Source of the DNA: Congregibacter variabilis
GTDB taxonomy: Bacteria > Pseudomonadota > Gammaproteobacteria > Pseudomonadales > Halieaceae
DNA: 64,000 bases
Assembly (NCBI RefSeq): GCF_045689235.1
Contig: NZ_CP136864.1
Span: 2,976,001-3,040,000 of the forward strand
Direction: 5' to 3'
A model generated the notes under the pieces. That model saw only the letters and a list, made by a program, of their open reading frames with translations, searched no databases and was not told the DNA's origin. Every line of letters begins with the position of its first letter. The stretch's first letter is position 1. The translations under genes and the position numbers were made by a program. Positions 1 to 8,693 of this stretch are shown one piece after another.

Positions 1-145
1 CTCCGGGATTAAAGGCCTCGGCCTTGACGTACATGCTGACGTGTTTAGGCGCTATTCGGTTGATGCGAATACAGGGGGTGTCTCCGATTGTTTCCAAAAT
101 GTCGTCGTAGAGACGGCCGCGGCCCTGAGTTTTTCTGATATCCAT
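1..145 (-). CDS. Cysteine synthase / PLP beta-family enzyme, N-terminal part (cut by window edge)
   Basis: Reading the minus strand from an ATG at 143-145 gives 48 residues that run off the window. They contain ETIGDTP, then RINRI, and end with KAEAFNPG, which matches the start of cysteine synthase and cystathionine beta-synthase (ETIGNTPLVRL ... KLE.FNPGGSVKDR). These enzymes use pyridoxal phosphate to make cysteine from O-acetylserine and sulfide, or to condense serine with homocysteine. The PLP lysine lies beyond the edge and cannot be checked. A GGGAGA ribosome-binding site sits about 8 bases before the ATG. The gene is divergent from the TPR gene at 272. Family assignment is confident; CysK versus CBS is not decidable. 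Confidence 0.8.
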   Translation of the reverse strand, partial: MDIRKTQGRGRLYDDILETIGDTPCIRINRIAPKHVSMYVKAEAFNPG

Positions 146-271
146 CGAGAATCTCTCCCTGAGGCTGTAAGCTCTACTTTGTTACTGATCACCCCCTTGC
201 GGGTGGGGCGTATAGCCAAGAGCCTGATGCAAAATTGTTGTCTTAAAGCTTACACCAAAGAGAAGGCAAAT

Positions 272-1525
272 TTGTCTGAAAATCGACGCCGGGTATTGTG
301 GCCGTTACTGTCACTGCTGTTGTTTGTGACCTTTTCGGCGCAGGCCCATTTGCCAGAGTACTTTGGCCGTAAGTATGTCTTGATATCTGAAAAATTCTCG
401 CCGGCTGCCAGGCCTTGTGAGGGCGATCGGCAACTCATGCGTGAAGAGGCAAATCGCTTACAGGATGAACTCGATACTGCGGTACTTGAGGCGGGAGCGT
501 ACAACCCCGGTTTATCCGACCCCATAGGCGAGCTTGGAAAGCTGTATTCCTCGCAGTGCAACCACCCGGCTGCTTTGGATGCGTATCGCAAAGCTCTGCA
601 GATTGTCAGAGTGAACGATGGTCTTATGACCCCTGCTCAGATCCCGTACTTAAAAGCCCTGGCAGATAGCTATCAGGCCATCGGGGATTTTGATTCAGCG
701 CAGCAAAGTATGCGCTCGGTGTTTCGAATTCATGACATGGGGCAGGGCGAGCTTGACGCAGCTGCAACCAGCGACAGTCTGGCGTATTTCGCCCGTGCGC
801 GGTCTATTTTTATTGATCCACGCTCTCGCGGTGAAATGAATCTCTTCTTTGAAGCCTTCAAGGACAATGAGCATATGCTCGAGGCGCAGTTGGAGCGCGA
901 TGAGCTGAACTATGCCGTGCGTGAGTCCCTTACGCTGAGTCATCTGCGTAACCTTTATCTGCTGCTAGGGACTGATTTTGTGCTCATGTCAGGAATTTCG
1001 GGAGATGCGACGAGCCCTGCCGTGGACTTTATGCAGCGCAGTCAGATGCTGACCTACGGCAAAGGCCGAAAATTACTCGAAGGTCTTTTGGAGTCGGCGC
1101 TTGATCAGCCCGACGCCGTACGCGCTATGTTGTATTTTCGCCTGGGGAACTGGCAGCAATGGAATGCCAAATGGGGTCAGGCTTGTGATAGCTATGCACT
1201 GGCGTGGGACTTAGCTGCTGATGAGGACGGTGTGTCGCTGCGCGAGCAGATGTCTCAGCCTGCCGAACTCCCTGAGGATCCGGAGTTATGGTTGTCGCTC
1301 CTCGACCCCGATATCGCTGTGAAGGCGGTCATCGCTGCAGACTTTCGCGTCTCAGCACGCGGTGATATATCGCGCGTTGATGCGACTGTTGAAGACGACG
1401 GAAGCAGTGGGCTCGCAGCACGAGTCGGGCGGTGGCTTCGGGACTCGCATGCGCGCCCCGCAATCATTGACGGGGCCTGCGTTGAAGCAGAACTACAAGG
1501 ACGGCGTTATCGTTTGCTCGATTAG
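272..1525 (+). CDS. Exported TPR-like protein of unknown function
   Basis: 417 residues from a TTG start at 272, chosen because AAGG lies 5 bases upstream and a clean signal peptide follows at once (arginine-rich start, hydrophobic stretch LWPLLSLLLFVTF, cleavage near AQA-HL). The same frame stays open much further upstream, but that part overlaps the divergent cysteine-synthase-like gene. The mature protein has helical repeat segments at about residues 60-160 that look like TPRs (DPIGELGKLYSSQ, AALDAYRKAL, YLKALADSYQAIGDFDSA). The C-terminal third holds an ENxxL-type beta region ending in GRRYRLLD. Probably a periplasmic scaffold. It is the first gene of a plus-strand run with the DUF3604 and PLD genes; a shared role is inference only. 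Confidence 0.65.
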   Translation: MSENRRRVLWPLLSLLLFVTFSAQAHLPEYFGRKYVLISEKFSPAARPCEGDRQLMREEANRLQDELDTAVLEAGAYNPGLSDPIGELGKLYSSQCNHPAALDAYRKALQIVRVNDGLMTPAQIPYLKALADSYQAIGDFDSAQQSMRSVFRIHDMGQGELDAAATSDSLAYFARARSIFIDPRSRGEMNLFFEAFKDNEHMLEAQLERDELNYAVRESLTLSHLRNLYLLLGTDFVLMSGISGDATSPAVDFMQRSQMLTYGKGRKLLEGLLESALDQPDAVRAMLYFRLGNWQQWNAKWGQACDSYALAWDLAADEDGVSLREQMSQPAELPEDPELWLSLLDPDIAVKAVIAADFRVSARGDISRVDATVEDDGSSGLAARVGRWLRDSHARPAIIDGACVEAELQGRRYRLLD

Positions 1526-1609
1526 GGTCACTACAGACGACCAGGCTCGGTATGCCTTTGCCGTTAACACCCAACAATAAAAGTACTGCGGCGTTTTGGA
1601 GACTCAACA

Positions 1610-3418
1610 ATGAATATCAAAGCGGCAATGTTTTTCTCTGCCTTGTTCCCAATGATTTCTGTGGGCGAAACTTTCGCTGAATCCGATGCTCCATCAGTAG
1701 GCTTGAAACACGCCTATTTTGGCGAGCTCCATTTACACACCTCGTATTCGCTGGACGCCTATATCGGAGGGACTCGGCTGACCCCGGCTATGGCCTATCG
1801 CTTTGCAAAAGGCGAGTCCATGACAGTCAATGGGCGGGCCCACAATATTGGACGCCCATTGGACTTTGCGGCGGTGACGGATCACGCGGAGTATCTCGGG
1901 GAGATGCAAGCAACCCAGGTCAAAGGAACGCCCGGTTATGACAACGCGAAGCTTGCGGAGCTCAGAGCTCTCAGTTCCTACGACGAGCAAGAGGCCTGGT
2001 TTCTTCGTGAAGTTGTCGCTAATGCTCGAGGTGGGGTGCCTAAGCACACCACCTTTTACCCCGGGGATGGCGCTGTAGAGAGTGCGTGGCAGTTAATGAT
2101 AGAGGCGGCGAACGATCACTATGCCCCGGGAAGTTTCACAACTTTGATCGGCTTTGAGTGGTCTGCTGTTACCCAGGGCGGCAACATGCATCGTAATGTC
2201 ATTTTTAGGGACGAAGTGGCTCCGAGTATGCCGTTCTCTTCCATAGACTCGCCTGATGAAGAGAAACTGTGGCTTTGGATGCGCGAGCAGGAGCGGCAAG
2301 GCTCGTCCCTCATGGCGATCCCGCATAACTCCAATGCCAGCAAGGGCTTTATGTTTGAGCCTGTGGACAACGATGGGAACCCTATTGATAGCGAGTATGC
2401 ACGCACGCGCAGTCACTTTGAGCCATTGATCGAGATGATGCAGATAAAGGGCAACTCAGAAGTTCATCGAAAGTTTTGGCCGGCAGATGAGTTTGCAGAC
2501 TTTGAAAATGCCGATAGCGTTGAAACCTACAATAAGCGAACTTTCGAAAAGCAAAACTTTGTTCGAGCAGCGGTAATCGAGGGATTGCGCTATCAGCAAC
2601 GTCTCGCCGAAAATCCTTACAAGCTGGGCTTTGTTGGTGGCACTGACAGCCATAACGGCACACCTGCGGACGTGGTTGAGGACAACTACGTGGGCAGTCA
2701 CGGCGCTGCCGACGGCACCATAGAGCGCCGACGAAATGACGCCATCCCCGGCTGGATTTTGGCTAAGGATTCGAGTCCGGGTTCTATTACCGGCGTGTAT
2801 GCAAATGAAAATACACGTGGCGCCATTTATGATGCACTTCGTGCCCGGGAGACCTTTGTGAGCTCCGGTCCGCGGATCGAGCCGCGGTTTTTTGGGGGCG
2901 CGGACTTGCCCGATATATCTAGCGATCCTTTGGTGATGTTAGAAAATGGCTATACCCATGGCCAGCCAATGGGGTCGACGCTGAGTGCGCTTAAGGAAGC
3001 GCCTCGTTTCTATGTGCAGGCATTAAAGGATCCGCATGGTGCGAACCTCGACCGCATCCAGATCATTAAAGGTTGGGTCGATGAGAAAGGAAATGCCCAG
3101 GAGCGTATTTTCGACGTAGCGGTTTCGGACGGGCGAGCAATAAATGCAGAGGGTCGCTGCACTGTAGCGGTGGGAAACACCGTCAACGTCGAAGCGGCCA
3201 CTTATGAGAACTCCATCGGTGCCGCGGAGTTGATGGCAAGCTGGGTCGATCCGGACTTTGATCCGACACTACCTGCGCTTTATTACACGCGGACCTTGGA
3301 GATACCAACACCGAGATGGACGACCTACGACGCAGTGGGCTTCGGTCAGCCACTGCTGGATGTGCCCGCGACGATTCAAGAGAGGGTCTGGAGTTCGCCG
3401 ATTTGGTATGTGCCGTGA
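1610..3418 (+). CDS. Exported DUF3604 protein, copy 1 (PHP-like fold)
   Basis: 602 residues with a signal peptide (cleavage near residue 23, ETFAES). DUF3604 marks are intact: GELHLHTSYSLDA near residue 40, DFAAVTDHAEYLG near 90, IGFEWSAV near 180, AIPHNSNASKG near 245, VGGTDSHNGTPAD near 345, and a C-terminal DPxGANLDRIQIIKGWVD block. The histidine and aspartate pattern resembles metal-binding PHP phosphoesterases, so a periplasmic metallohydrolase is likely, but I know of no established substrate. GGAG precedes the ATG by about 8 bases. The PLD lipoprotein gene follows 13 bases after the stop codon, suggesting co-transcription. It is clearly a paralogue of the gene at 5026. Confidence 0.88.
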   Translation: MNIKAAMFFSALFPMISVGETFAESDAPSVGLKHAYFGELHLHTSYSLDAYIGGTRLTPAMAYRFAKGESMTVNGRAHNIGRPLDFAAVTDHAEYLGEMQATQVKGTPGYDNAKLAELRALSSYDEQEAWFLREVVANARGGVPKHTTFYPGDGAVESAWQLMIEAANDHYAPGSFTTLIGFEWSAVTQGGNMHRNVIFRDEVAPSMPFSSIDSPDEEKLWLWMREQERQGSSLMAIPHNSNASKGFMFEPVDNDGNPIDSEYARTRSHFEPLIEMMQIKGNSEVHRKFWPADEFADFENADSVETYNKRTFEKQNFVRAAVIEGLRYQQRLAENPYKLGFVGGTDSHNGTPADVVEDNYVGSHGAADGTIERRRNDAIPGWILAKDSSPGSITGVYANENTRGAIYDALRARETFVSSGPRIEPRFFGGADLPDISSDPLVMLENGYTHGQPMGSTLSALKEAPRFYVQALKDPHGANLDRIQIIKGWVDEKGNAQERIFDVAVSDGRAINAEGRCTVAVGNTVNVEAATYENSIGAAELMASWVDPDFDPTLPALYYTRTLEIPTPRWTTYDAVGFGQPLLDVPATIQERVWSSPIWYVP

Positions 3419-3431
3419 GGTCCGTATTTTT

Positions 3432-4958
3432 ATGAACAAACGCTTTAGTACAGTCAGTCGTTTCCTTCACATAACCTTTCTTGCGATGAGCCTCGGTGCC
3501 TGTTCAACGCAGCCACCGGTAGTCACGCCGGATGAGGTGGCGAGTCCACCGGCGACTGCGTCGCTATGGAGCGCGCTGAGTAATATCCGCAGTGATAACT
3601 GGAATATTTTGCTAAACGACGGTGCTGCGGCTTTGGATTGGCGGCTCACGGCAATTGATTCGGCAACGCAAAGCATCGATTTGCAAACCTTTCTTTGGTC
3701 ACTTGATCAGGTTGGCCTCGCTATCATGAATCACCTGCTGAGCGCGGCAGACCGTGGTGTGCGGGTTCGCTTGCTAGTGGATGATTCTTTTCTTCTGGGT
3801 GAAGACGACCTGCTGACTGCGCTAGCTGATCATCCCAACATCTCTTACCGTGTATTTAATCCCTACCAGCGCCGTACCAACAGCTTTGTTACCCGCGAGG
3901 CGATGAATCTTGGTGACTTCAAAAAGTTGAACCACCGCATGCACAACAAAGTCATGCTGGTGGACAGCCGGGTGGCTATCGTTGGCGGTCGCAATCTCGC
4001 GGATGAGTATTTTGGCCTTCATGAGCAAGCTAACTTTCGCGATATGGAGTTACTGGTAGGTGGCTCTATTGTGCAAAGTCTCAGCGATGTCTTTGATAAC
4101 TACTGGAATGACCTGTGGTCTGTGCCTATTGAGACGATAGCTAAACTAGGGCCGGATTATCAGAAACTCTCACAAGCGGTGTTGCTCAACGATAGAAGTG
4201 CGTTAGCGCATTCAGAAGCCGACAGCGCCGCTCTGATTTCACGCTGGGAGGCGGCTGTGCATGGTGCAGTATCCGGAGAGCCTCTGTTATTGGTTGATGT
4301 GCCCCCACCGGCTGACATTAACGCTGAGGCCAGCGCTCCCATCCAGTTGGCACAGCAACTCATCGAGGTGTTTGATAGCGCCAAAGAGGAGGTGATTGTT
4401 ATCTCGGCTTACTTAATTCCATCGTCGGGTCTGGAGGCGGTGGTGGAGCGTGCTGTGCGCCGCGGCGTGCGCATCCGAATTCTTACCAACTCTATTCGGT
4501 CTAATAATCACATCACCGCGCACAGTGCTTATAGAAACCACATCGATGAGCTCCTAAGCGACGGAGCGGAACTTCACGAGGTGCGAGTCGATGCTCTGGA
4601 TCGCGATCGATACATGCGTTCACCTACCGACGACAAAGCCCTGGCGCTCCACGCCAAGGTGCTGGTGGTTGATCATGATCGTGTGTTTGTTGGGAGTGCC
4701 AACCTTGATCCTCGATCGATGCGGATTAACACCGAGGTGGGTTTGCTGGTGAGCAGTGAAGCACTCAACGCACAAATTCGCGAGAGCGTTGAGCCGGACT
4801 TGCTGCAGATCAATGCCTGGAGTCTGCAGATGGATGATAGTGGACAAGTCGTGTGGGTGTCTGAGGGTCAAACGCTTTTGGAGCAGCCAGCCGCATCCTA
4901 TATGCAGCGTCTGGAGGACTGGTTTTTTGCGCACTTACCTATTGAGGGACAAATGTAG
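3432..4958 (+). CDS. Phospholipase D-family lipoprotein
   Basis: 508 residues from ATG 3432, chosen because it gives a lipoprotein signal (LGAC lipobox, Cys24) and GAGG lies upstream. Upstream in-frame codons overlap the preceding gene. Two complete HKD motifs are visible: HNKVMLVD followed by GGRNLADEYF in the first half, and HAKVLVVD followed by GSANLDPRSM in the second. This is the arrangement of phospholipase D, cardiolipin synthase and secreted PLD-like enzymes, which transfer or hydrolyse phosphodiesters. With a lipid anchor it probably acts at the periplasmic face of a membrane, so it may be a phosphodiesterase rather than a biosynthetic cardiolipin synthase. It sits between two DUF3604 genes. 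Confidence 0.87.
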   Translation: MNKRFSTVSRFLHITFLAMSLGACSTQPPVVTPDEVASPPATASLWSALSNIRSDNWNILLNDGAAALDWRLTAIDSATQSIDLQTFLWSLDQVGLAIMNHLLSAADRGVRVRLLVDDSFLLGEDDLLTALADHPNISYRVFNPYQRRTNSFVTREAMNLGDFKKLNHRMHNKVMLVDSRVAIVGGRNLADEYFGLHEQANFRDMELLVGGSIVQSLSDVFDNYWNDLWSVPIETIAKLGPDYQKLSQAVLLNDRSALAHSEADSAALISRWEAAVHGAVSGEPLLLVDVPPPADINAEASAPIQLAQQLIEVFDSAKEEVIVISAYLIPSSGLEAVVERAVRRGVRIRILTNSIRSNNHITAHSAYRNHIDELLSDGAELHEVRVDALDRDRYMRSPTDDKALALHAKVLVVDHDRVFVGSANLDPRSMRINTEVGLLVSSEALNAQIRESVEPDLLQINAWSLQMDDSGQVVWVSEGQTLLEQPAASYMQRLEDWFFAHLPIEGQM

Positions 4959-5025
4959 CTGTTTGCAAGCGCTGTTCAAGCAGGCGTATATTAAATTTTC
5001 ATTGCATAAGTCGCGGTAGTAAACG

Positions 5026-6969
5026 ATGAATAAAAATAAAAACTCCTTGTTTCTGATTGGTGTCTTTACAGGTTTGCTTGTTGCTCAAGCGCCGGTATCA
5101 GCACAGCATGATGGTGGTACGGTACCTCCGGGTAAGGTCAGTGAGCTTTATCCCGGCAAAGTCTATTCACCCTACGCGAACCGCGCGTTCCCAAGCCAGG
5201 TGTATTGGGGGGAGACACACCTGCACACGGGCTTATCGTTGGATGCAGGTTTGTTTGGCAACACCACGGGTCACGATACGGCTTATCGTCTTGCTCGAGG
5301 CGAACAGGTGGTTTCTTCCACGGGCCAGCCGCTTAAGTTAAGTCGCCCTCTGGACTTTCTGGTGATCACAGATCACTCAGACATGATGGGCATTGCTACT
5401 GATATCCAGCGCGGCGCGCCGAATGTGCTTGCTGTTCCTAAGGGGCGCGAGTGGGCAGAGGGTTTTCAAACGGGTGGGCAGGCAGCGGCAGATGCGGCTT
5501 TTGACCTTATTGGTAACTTTTCGCAGGGCACAATTTCAAAAGAGCTGCTTGAGCAATACAGCCCCGGAGCGGATGTTTACAACAACCTGTGGGATGAGAT
5601 TGTCGAGAAAGCCGACAGCTATAACGAGCCAGGTCGGTTTACTGCCTTCATCGGATTTGAATGGACGTCGGTACCCAAGGGCTTCAACTTGCACCGCAAC
5701 GTTATTTTGCGCGATAACGGCGATCGCGCGTCGCAGGTTGTTCCCATGACTACATTACCGCCGGTGGGTAGCACGGATCCTCTTGATTTGTATAACTGGC
5801 TCGAAAACTACGAAAGCCAAACCGGTGGGCGTGCGCTGGCGATTGCGCACAACGGCAACTTATCAAATGGTTGGATGTTCCCCGTGGACAAGACTTATGC
5901 AGGTGGTCGCGTAAATAAAGACTATGTGACGCTGCGCGCTAAGTGGGAGCCGCTTTACGAGGTCACGCAAATCAAAGGTGACGGAGAGGCGCACCCTGAT
6001 TTATCTCCCGATGATGAGTTCGCTGACTACGGTACCTGGGATGTGGGCAATCTGGATATTACTGAGCTTAAAGAGCCGGAAATGCTGCCCAGGGAATACG
6101 CCCGCGAAGCCCTCAAGCAAGGGCTTGCGCTAGAGAAGAAGTTCGGCACGAATCCCTATAAGTTTGGCATGGTCGGCGCTACCGATTCTCACACCTCTCT
6201 TTCTACGGCCGAAGAAGAGAATTTTTTTGGCAAGTCTGTGAGTGTAGAGCCTTCGGCTACGCGGGTGGAGCACCCCTTTGTGAAGTCTGCTTTGGGGGCT
6301 TTTGAGGGAGATATGTTGCTCGCCTCGGGTTATCAGGGAATCTGGGCAACGGAGAACACTCGCAAAGCCTTGTTTGATGCCATGGAGCGCAAAGAGACTT
6401 ATGCAACCACTGGATCACGCATGGCCGTACGTTTCTTTGGCGGTTGGGATTTTGATGGCGATGATCTGCGAAGCCGCCAGCCTGCTTTCGTTGGTTACGA
6501 GAAGGGCGTTCCTATGGGCGGTGATTTGCATACAGCCCCCGAGGGCAAGTCTCCGACATTCATGGTGTATGCCCTGAGGGATCCCATCGGTGCAAATCTT
6601 GACCGTATTCAGGTTGTGAAAGGCTGGATGGATAAGCGGGGGAAACTGCAGGAAAAAGTCTACGATGTTGTTTGGTCCGATGGCCGCGAAATAGATGAGA
6701 ACGGCAAGCTTCCCGCCGTAGGAAACACCGTGGATCTAGAGGCGGCCAACTGGACTAACACTATTGGCGCTTCGGAGCTTATGACCATATGGGAAGATCC
6801 GGATTTTGATGCGAACGAAAGCGCCTTTTACTATGTCCGTGTTCTTGAAATACCGACTCCCCGCTGGGTCCTGTATGACAAGGTCCGTTTAGGCGCGAAT
6901 ATTCCAGAGCACGTGGAGTTGGTGCATCAGGAGCGTGCGTACACATCGCCTATTTGGTATACGCCTTAA
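5026..6969 (+). CDS. Exported DUF3604 protein, copy 2 (PHP-like fold)
   Basis: 647 residues with a signal peptide (LIGVFTGLLVAQAPVSAQ). It repeats the motif order of the gene at 1610: GETHLHTGLSLDAG, DFLVITDHSDMMG, IGFEWTSVPKG, AIAHNGNLSNGW, MVGATDSHTSLS, and the C-terminal DPIGANLDRIQVVKGWMD block. The two copies are diverged along their whole length, which suggests an old duplication with separate substrates. It lies 67 bases after the PLD gene. The conserved histidines and aspartates suggest a secreted metal-dependent hydrolase; the substrate is unknown. Confidence 0.88.
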   Translation: MNKNKNSLFLIGVFTGLLVAQAPVSAQHDGGTVPPGKVSELYPGKVYSPYANRAFPSQVYWGETHLHTGLSLDAGLFGNTTGHDTAYRLARGEQVVSSTGQPLKLSRPLDFLVITDHSDMMGIATDIQRGAPNVLAVPKGREWAEGFQTGGQAAADAAFDLIGNFSQGTISKELLEQYSPGADVYNNLWDEIVEKADSYNEPGRFTAFIGFEWTSVPKGFNLHRNVILRDNGDRASQVVPMTTLPPVGSTDPLDLYNWLENYESQTGGRALAIAHNGNLSNGWMFPVDKTYAGGRVNKDYVTLRAKWEPLYEVTQIKGDGEAHPDLSPDDEFADYGTWDVGNLDITELKEPEMLPREYAREALKQGLALEKKFGTNPYKFGMVGATDSHTSLSTAEEENFFGKSVSVEPSATRVEHPFVKSALGAFEGDMLLASGYQGIWATENTRKALFDAMERKETYATTGSRMAVRFFGGWDFDGDDLRSRQPAFVGYEKGVPMGGDLHTAPEGKSPTFMVYALRDPIGANLDRIQVVKGWMDKRGKLQEKVYDVVWSDGREIDENGKLPAVGNTVDLEAANWTNTIGASELMTIWEDPDFDANESAFYYVRVLEIPTPRWVLYDKVRLGANIPEHVELVHQERAYTSPIWYTP

Positions 6970-6983
6970 CTAAAGAGATATTA

Positions 6984-7490
6984 ATGAACGTTCTCGCCGA
7001 GGGGTGCCGGGTTTTTTGGCGCCTTCGACTTTACCCTCACACGCCTGTCCAGGCGCGTTTTGTGTTTTTGTGCCTGCTCTTAACGTGCCCCATACACACA
7101 CGTGCGGAGGGTGTGGATTGGCTTGTGGGCTGCTGGGAGTCTTTTGAAAGCTACAGTAAGGAAGTCTGGGTAAAGAATCCTGACGGCACGCTGCTTGGCT
7201 TTAGCGCATCGATTGATGGAAGTGATATTGCGTTTTATGAGCTGCTATACATAAAAGAAGTGGGTGGCACACTGACCTATACGGCTCATCCGTCGGGCCA
7301 AAACCCCGCCACGTTCCTGGTTCAGGAGATGGGGGATAAGCGTGTTGTCTTTGAAAACCCCCAGCATGATTATCCGCAGCTCATTTCCTATGAATCGGAT
7401 GGAACAGAACTGACGGCTGTTATCTCTGCGATGAATGGTGAAAAAGAGTTGGTCTTTAAACAACAGCGTTGTCGAAACGTTGCGGACTGA
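6984..7490 (+). CDS. Exported DUF6265-like protein
   Basis: 168 residues from ATG 6984, preceded by an AGAG box; the gene starts 14 bases after DUF3604 copy 2. After an N-terminal hydrophobic segment (FVFLCLLLTC) the mature part begins WLVGCWES and continues with LGFSASIDG, YELLYIKEVGG, YTAHPSGQ and VFENPQHDYPQ. This is the signature order of the small beta-rich family I know as DUF6265, a lipocalin-like barrel of unknown role. The HPSGQ and NPxHDxPQ motifs are the best preserved. Co-orientation with the DUF3604/PLD genes suggests the same operon. Confidence 0.7.
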   Translation: MNVLAEGCRVFWRLRLYPHTPVQARFVFLCLLLTCPIHTRAEGVDWLVGCWESFESYSKEVWVKNPDGTLLGFSASIDGSDIAFYELLYIKEVGGTLTYTAHPSGQNPATFLVQEMGDKRVVFENPQHDYPQLISYESDGTELTAVISAMNGEKELVFKQQRCRNVAD

Positions 7491-7512
7491 CGAGCCGGCT
7501 CTGATTTTTAGC

Positions 7513-7586
7513 TGGAGCGGGTGAGGAGAATCGAACTCCCATATGCAGCTTGGGAAGCTGCCGTTCTGCCATTGAACTACACCCGC
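7513..7586 (-). tRNA. tRNA-Gly, anticodon CCC
   Basis: The minus strand folds as a complete cloverleaf. The acceptor stem GCGGGTG pairs with CACCCGC. The D arm contains AGTTCAATGGCAGA. The anticodon stem GCAGC/GCTGC encloses the loop TTCCCAA, giving anticodon CCC. The T arm is GGGAGTTCGATTCTCC. The 3' CCA is encoded. CCC reads the GGG glycine codon. Confidence 0.95.
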
Positions 7587-7661
7587 TTAACTCTGCATGT
7601 TCAAGTCTATAACACAGGCTGTGTATTGGCTCCTCGTTGATCCTGCGATGTAGTGGATCAG

Positions 7662-8453
7662 TCAGCCTCGCGGAATGCTTTGATCCAGCTCTCGCGACCG
7701 ACGCTGCGCTTCCATTAGTTCCTCGTTCGTTAACTGGCTAATAAGCTGACTCCGGGCGTCGCGAGCCCGCAGGTCTCCCCGGGCGCTAGCCAGATTTAAC
7801 CATACATAAGCATCCACGAGGCTCTGCTCCATCCCCCATCCGGAACGGGCCATTTTACCCAGCTCATGCATCGCCTCAGGAACACCGTTCTCTGCCGCTT
7901 GTTTATACCAATCTGCAGCAAGTGGGAAATCCTGAACTACGCCACGTCCAGTGAGGTAGGAGTTGCCCAGTTCGGCTTGGGCTTGCGGGTGCTGTTGCTC
8001 CGCTGATTTGAGAAGCAGTTTATGCGCGCTCCGAAGATCAGCGGGGTCACCCGTGTGATCGTATTGGCTAAAAAACTGTTTCGCCAGACGGTACTGGGCC
8101 AAAGGAGTGCCGTCACTGGAATCAGGGTCTAATTCATCGCCGGCGGCAACCGCACGATAGCCCGAAGCAAGGGACTGCTGGTTGTCTACGGCCCTGTCCC
8201 GCGTTTTTTGTAGCAGCAATTCATCCTCGGCCGAGCTGCCAAAAATGACCCACACAATTCCTACGAGCAGCGACAAACCGAGCGCACCCATGGTCGCCAG
8301 ACTGCCAATCAAAGTTGTGTCGGCTGCCACAAAACGAGTACCACACTGGTTACAGCGATAGGCGAAGTAGAGCCGGCTTTTTCCGGTTTTACCCTTGGTC
8401 TGCTTTCGCGACTTGCGAATGCTGGGGCTTGAGCACTGCGGGCATTTAGCCAT
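7662..8453 (-). CDS. Zinc-ribbon, single-TM, Sel1-repeat protein
   Basis: 263 residues. The N-terminus holds a zinc ribbon (CPQCSSPS ... YRCNQCGTRF), then one transmembrane helix near residues 48-70 (LIGSLATMGALGLSLLVGIVWVIFG). The periplasmic half has Sel1-type repeats (AQAELGNSYLTGRGVVQDFPLAADWYKQAAENG, then EAMHELGKMARSGWGMEQSLVDAYVWLNLAS, each quoted in part here as a motif region rather than an exact span). Sel1 repeats are protein-interaction modules. The cytoplasmic metal ribbon coupled to a periplasmic repeat domain suggests a membrane adaptor. No partner can be named. Confidence 0.75.
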   Translation of the reverse strand: MAKCPQCSSPSIRKSRKQTKGKTGKSRLYFAYRCNQCGTRFVAADTTLIGSLATMGALGLSLLVGIVWVIFGSSAEDELLLQKTRDRAVDNQQSLASGYRAVAAGDELDPDSSDGTPLAQYRLAKQFFSQYDHTGDPADLRSAHKLLLKSAEQQHPQAQAELGNSYLTGRGVVQDFPLAADWYKQAAENGVPEAMHELGKMARSGWGMEQSLVDAYVWLNLASARGDLRARDARSQLISQLTNEELMEAQRRSRELDQSIPRG

Positions 8454-8502
8454 CTTGGATTAGGGTCGCCTGCATGGTCTGTCAAGGAAGGAGCTCGACG
8501 AT

Positions 8503-8542
8503 AACTCGTCCGAACATGAATAATCGGGATTGTAGACGAGTT
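8503..8542. repeat. 8-bp inverted repeat in the region upstream of ppk2
   Basis: AACTCGTC at 8503-8510 and GACGAGTT at 8535-8542 are perfect inverted arms around 24 bases. They lie in the 240-base gap between the divergent Sel1 and PPK2 genes. It could be an operator or an mRNA hairpin; nothing further supports either. Confidence 0.3.
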
Positions 8543-8693
8543 CAGAAAATATCCAAGGGCTCTTATCTGCTTCTGGCACCTGCGTGTTAGCTATTGTGGG
8601 TGAGCGCTCAGTATTCATCAGTTAGACTGGGGTGAAACTTTGAAGAAACACTGGTTCTGACACATCTGATTTTTATACCGGGAGCCTTGGCCT

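Noticed and set aside
41..271. Upstream extension of the first TPR reading frame to position 41
   Set aside because: It overlaps the 5' end of the divergent cysteine-synthase-like gene and lacks a signal or ribosome-binding site; the TTG at 272 has both.
7491..7507. GAGCCGGCTC palindrome followed by T's after the DUF6265-like gene
   Set aside because: The usable stem is only three pairs once a loop is allowed, too weak to call a terminator.
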